Source: Rhynchosporium graminicola (Eukaryota; Ascomycota; Leotiomycetes; Helotiales; Ploettnerulaceae). From it: DNA of 64,000 nt. The DNA is taken from positions 310,001 to 374,000 of the forward strand of contig FJUW01000024.1 in NCBI GenBank assembly GCA_900074885.1, written 5' to 3'. Below are positions 60,276 through 64,000 of this stretch, in pieces. Position 1 is the stretch's first letter. Every line of letters starts with the position of its first letter. A program made the translations under genes and the position numbers. Below the pieces are notes generated by a model. It did no database searches. It saw only the letters and a program-made list of their open reading frames with translations, and was not told the DNA's origin.

Positions 60276-62500
60276 CGTACATAGTATTTGGGGTTCGCTC
60301 TCGGTCCATAATGCATCAGGTCTACGACCTTTTTACCTGTATATGGGCGTTCGATAGGCGGGAGGAATTTTGCTCTTTAGCATTGCGTTGCGATACGATA
60401 ATTTGGAATTATGATACCTTGGGCAAGGGAATTCAGCACTTGTATATAGGAGACACTATATAATATATATTTGTAATATTATCACTGCTTTACAAAGATG
60501 TCAGAACGTTCTTCACACTCGCCGTCCAATTGTGACGATCCACCGCCTGTGTGTCCATGAACAACAAATGCACTATTGCAAAATCTACAACCATCTAATT
60601 TTGACATCACGAAACGTCGGTCTCAACAAACACACTTTTGCAAAGCCCCAAAATTTCGTTTCAATAATGTAAGCCACATACCCGACAATAAAGTTCACGA
60701 GATAGAGTTCCGAGACGACAAAAGGAACCTTCGAGTGTCATCAAGTTGTCAACTGCCGAGTCTTCAACCAACAGGCCCGCCCAACCAACTTACACATTTC
60801 TGACTGTGCGTCTCCTCACTCCACAAACAAACGGGGTCGTGCAGCTCAGATTCAGACTCAGACCAGCTTTCGTCCAGAGCCGCCAGCCCCATCCGCAAAC
60901 CTAACCATCTTGAGAGATTCCAGGAGCCAGTTCTGCCCCAACCCACCGGCATGGCATGCAAAGCACAGCCACGGTCCGTCCGTCCACTCTGTATACATAC
61001 GTACTTGGTATTACTCCGTAGTACAGGGAGCGCTTGGGCTTGATCTCGCTCTGGGGGTATTGCGGAAAGCGGATCTCCTCTCCATCACGTGGATCCGCAT
61101 GCCGTTCAGAATTCCACTCCAGCGCGGGCCGGCAGCATCATGGCACTATGGCACTACTCGTACCTCCTCTACTATACTATCCCTAACCTAGTAACCATTT
61201 CATCGTCACTTCTTGATCTACTCTGATTCGTCAAAAGAGCGAGCAAACAAGCCACAATCCCATCCAGCAAATCGCATCCCATCTAGAACCTCTCCACTTC
61301 CTGCTCCCTAGTTCGTCCCTTGGATAGAGTACGAGTAGTGCAAGAGAAAGAACAAGAAGGCTGGCTCCAGGATGACAGACATCCTTCGTCACTAAGGCCT
61401 CCGTCCGTTCTAGTGGCAGAACTTGCTAATCAGACGAGAGGGACATCTCCTCCTCCTCCTCAGACGACAGCATACCGGTAGGATTTCGAGATGGCAGCTA
61501 CGTACCAGGAAGATACTAGTGGTACTGCCACTGTTGTGAAATCAAGACCTCGGCCGAAGATCACCGATCTACCTGGCTCGCGCAATCAACCAAACTCGTC
61601 TTAGCACCAGACACTCCATCTAGATGGACCCCGAGATCACGGATCCCAGCTTATGGGGCGAATCTGCCGCGTCTAAAAGCTCGTAGGCTACCAAAGGTCG
61701 GACTAGCTGATGAGCACGGCTCTTGCAAGACAAGAAGATTCCGGGCCAACTTACTTAGCGTACCGAGATGCGAGATTGACGAAGCTACGGATTTGGGTTT
61801 GGGGCTAGGAAAGTTTATTACTCCAGACGGTCGTGCTGAGATCGCATTGCGTTGGTGTCACGACGGCGTAGGAGAAGGGGAAGGACGGGCAAGCGTCGTC
61901 GGCAACCTTACTCGATAAGGCGTGCTAAAAGCTTGACGTATGCTTGACTCGATTGTTTAAGATGGCGAGCGATGTTCGAGTCAAGAGGCTAGTGGACGTG
62001 ACGGAAGTATATATATATAAGGGGCTCGGTAGTTGAGCGGAAGCGAAGTAGATCGGTGAGTTTGCCACTCAACTAGTTACTGCTGTTGCGTAGATTATAC
62101 TTCGACTACGGCATTCTCTCTGGAGAAGTTCTGGTCACAAATGATATTCCCCGAGGGGTGGTTTGATTCGTCTGGAACACCATCTGGATGTTGTCTTCCT
62201 TCCGTGTGGACCTAACACCTCATTTGGCAGGTGAAATCGAGTTCCGAAGATCCGAGACGAGCATTGCCGTCACTCAGACAGTGACATTCTGATCTTCGCC
62301 TCTAACTGATCTGTGCGTACTGTGTTAACCCATACGCCGAAAATGACATACTGCACCAAAGTAGCCGCACACGTGTTTGAGATCAATGTTGTCGATACGA
62401 CTCTCCAGCTCTCCAGTAGAATGGACAGGGTTCTGAGCGAGTGCCGAATTGATATAGTCGAAGCGGCACTCGGTGGCACTCATTTCCAGAAGCTTTCTTA
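60276..62500. other. Intergenic, no supported gene
   Basis: About 2.2 kb downstream of the transcription factor. A (CTC)n-type run lies near 61449-61461 and a TATATATATATAAGG box at about 62009-62022, but no gene begins downstream of it. Open frames are under 100 codons and lack domains. Confidence 0.5.
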
Positions 62501-62717
62501 CGGAGGTACAGCGGTTAAGTGTTGTAGCCTGTCAACAGGGGGTTTGGTCTTCACTTCGACTTTTTCTTTTAAAAAAAAAAGTAATATATAGGTTCTCGGA
62601 CAGGGTTCGGTTTGGTAGAACAGAGTCGGTGCGTGCGTGTTAGGGATATTACCACTTTGAGTTTAAATAGCACCCTTGGTAAACGACAGGCTACTACACT
62701 TAACCGCTATACCTCCG
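62501..62717. mobile_element. 217-bp MITE-like element with 33-bp terminal inverted repeats
   Basis: The first 33 bases (62501-62533, starting CGGAGGTACAGCGGTTAAGT) and the last 33 (62685-62717) are inverted copies differing at about two positions. The ~150 bp between them do not code. Size and structure fit a miniature inverted-repeat transposable element, though I could not identify a convincing target-site duplication. A long imperfect hairpin of other origin is the alternative. Confidence 0.65.
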
Positions 62718-63179
62718 ACAGTACTATATGGAGAAGAACCCGCTATTTTCTAAGTTTGAGCATTTGAGCGACCATTACAAGGGCTCGTATTATTGTCGGA
62801 CTCGCAATGACTCGCTTCAAATGAGTTTTGGGCTTGAAATTAATACTAAAGACTAATTGCATACTGATCACTATCGAGGCTAAGCAAATTCATTTTCGAC
62901 GAATGAGGATTCGTCGGTCAGTCAGCTATAACCCAAGTTGGCGAGTCATTACCAAAGTTTCTATAATCTCATCAGACATCGTATTGGGGCCATACTTTTA
63001 AGGTCGCCTAAACTTTTGATGACTTTATTGAGGTATATCACCTTTCCGAATTATTGAGTTCGCTATAATGTTTTGAGATCGCTTCGGCCGATCAAATTTT
63101 GAATAACCTCATATGTATTCTTTATATAATCTCTCGTCCGGTGGGAATACGACAAGATATTGAATGCGGCATCATAAAC

Positions 63180-63302
63180 AATGGCTCTTTTACTACAAAT
63201 GTCCTACAAATGTTAAAATTGCTTTCGACGAGTGAAATAATATATGTTTCTAGTGAAAGGCTGTTTTCGGAGGATGAGACCTTGGTAATGCTTTTGCGTT
63301 AA
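63180..63302 (+). pseudogene. Possible hAT transposase C-terminal relic
   Basis: The frame contains LLSTSEIIYVSSERLFSEDETL, which resembles the hAT dimerisation block around SS-ERLFS with the preceding A-D-LSIP segment much decayed. The usual upstream WW and downstream R-L positions are not visible. It lies ~460 bp after the MITE-like element, which might be related. It is a weak call based on one motif. Confidence 0.3.
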
Positions 63303-63679
63303 GGATGAACTATGTAGGGCATCGCATAATTTCACATCTTGCCGGTCCTCCATTGAGCAAGCAACCCTTTTCACACGAAGCAACGGGACAGTGATGTACT
63401 AACTCTCGATTCCGCAGAAATCAAGCTAGACATTCTCCTAAACCACATTGTACAGTCAGTATGCAATAAGGAAGCCCTGCAAGTCAATTTGAATAATCCA
63501 AAAAGGGGGAGCAGCTCGGAACCATGTACAATGCGCACCACACTAGTAAGAAGCGTTAGAGAATCGTCTAGGTACCGTCGATGGCAAACTTTGTCTCTAC
63601 TCAATATTCAAATCGTACGACGGATTATTGGCTAATCAGCGAAACATGTTGTGAGTTCTTCAACCTTGTCTTGCTTCTT
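63303..63679. other. Short spacer before the aquaporin gene 3' end
   Basis: Nothing recognised in about 380 bp. It includes the downstream region of the aquaporin transcript. Confidence 0.45.
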
Positions 63680-64000
63680 CTATTCTGTGTTCTGAGCGAT
63701 CGTTGGAGCTGGCTTAGCAGTATACGATCCGGTTCTTGGGGATGCATTGACAGTATGCTGTCGTGATATCGGTTTCAACGAAGCTGGCTCGGGTGTTAGA
63801 GCTCTGACGGACTCATAGCCGGAATGTGTGCTCGCATGAGCAACTACAGAGGAAGGCTTTCGGCTTGGACTTAGTCTGGGTAGAAGATCGAGAGGAATGT
63901 CGTGGTCCTCCCCGTTGACCGACTCATACTCCAAGGCCTTCACCAGCTTATAGATGAGAACCGCAAGGATCACGCCAGAAATTGGTCCAATCCAGTGTAT
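63680..64000 (-). CDS. Aquaporin / aquaglyceroporin (C-terminal part only)
   Basis: The gene enters from the right edge on the minus strand, and only the last 106 residues are in the window. The first visible residues, HWIGPISGVILAVLIYKLVKALEYE, are the sixth transmembrane helix and the start of the cytosolic tail typical of fungal MIP-family channels. The remaining ~75 residues are a hydrophilic tail rich in Ser, Pro and Thr, ending at the stop at 63680. Both NPA pore motifs must lie beyond the window, so water versus glycerol selectivity cannot be judged. No frame damage is seen in the visible part. Confidence 0.85.
   Translation of the reverse strand: MHWIGPISGVILAVLIYKLVKALEYESVNGEDHDIPLDLLPRLSPSRKPSSVVAHASTHSGYESVRALTPEPASLKPISRQHTVNASPRTGSYTAKPAPTIAQNTE

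Noticed and set aside
1..64000. tRNA, rRNA and CRISPR features
   Set aside because: No B-box-like GGTTCGAATCC with a matching A box, no rRNA stretch and no spaced direct repeats were seen by eye. A tRNA scan would be needed to exclude a diverged tRNA.

Overview
The window looks like nuclear DNA of a filamentous ascomycete. The reasons are short GT-AG introns (45-120 bp) with clear CTAAC/CTGAC-type branch sites, families typical of Pezizomycotina (Zn2Cys6 regulator, GT90/CAP10, DUF7730-like and F-box-like proteins, fungal-type MFS sugar transporter), and a transposon carrying the C-to-T decay expected of repeat-induced point mutation (RIP). A Leotiomycetes/Helotiales-like source is my guess from protein style only. 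No CRISPR, operon, rRNA or convincing tRNA gene was seen.

Layout. 2.2-4.7 kb: an 11-exon MFS sugar transporter with CreA-like sites upstream. 4.7-10.9 kb: no supported gene. 10.9-13.3 kb: a Ras-association/PH adaptor. 14.8-16.5 kb: two tandem intact Gag-like ORFs without pol, which may be domesticated. 17.2-18.3 kb: a DUF7730-like protein. 21.6-25.9 kb: the purine enzyme FGAM synthase (ADE6). 26.1-27.4 kb: a multi-pass membrane protein of unknown function. 28.4-29.5 kb: a PAQR/haemolysin-III receptor. 32.2-33.7 kb: a GT90 glycosyltransferase. 37.1-39.0 kb: a METTL25-like methyltransferase. 57.3-60.3 kb: a Zn2Cys6 transcription factor. 63.7-64.0 kb: the C-terminal end of an aquaporin that runs off the window.

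Between these is a gene graveyard from about 30 to 47.5 kb. It holds relics of a tannase-like esterase, a FAD monooxygenase, a response-regulator (REC) domain and a 4CL-like acyl-CoA ligase, plus two adjacent F-box-like paralogues that each carry one apparent frame break. Inside it is a complete 2.5 kb Mutator-like element (49-bp TIRs, 8-bp target duplication, transposase full of RIP-type stops). From 47.5 to 57.3 kb almost nothing codes, and this stretch ends in a cluster of unrelated minisatellites just upstream of the transcription factor. At 62.5-63.3 kb there is a 217-bp MITE-like inverted-repeat element and a possible hAT relic.

The genes do not form a pathway or a cluster. Housekeeping genes (ADE6, METTL25-like, RA-PH, GT90) alternate with accessory and decaying DNA. 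Exon boundaries were worked out by hand from splice signals, frame continuity and family conservation. For every multi-exon model given as intact, the exon lengths sum to a multiple of three. I found no clearly new defence or biosynthetic system; the most unusual items are the Gag-like pair, the frame-broken F-box-like tandem and the RIP-inactivated MULE.
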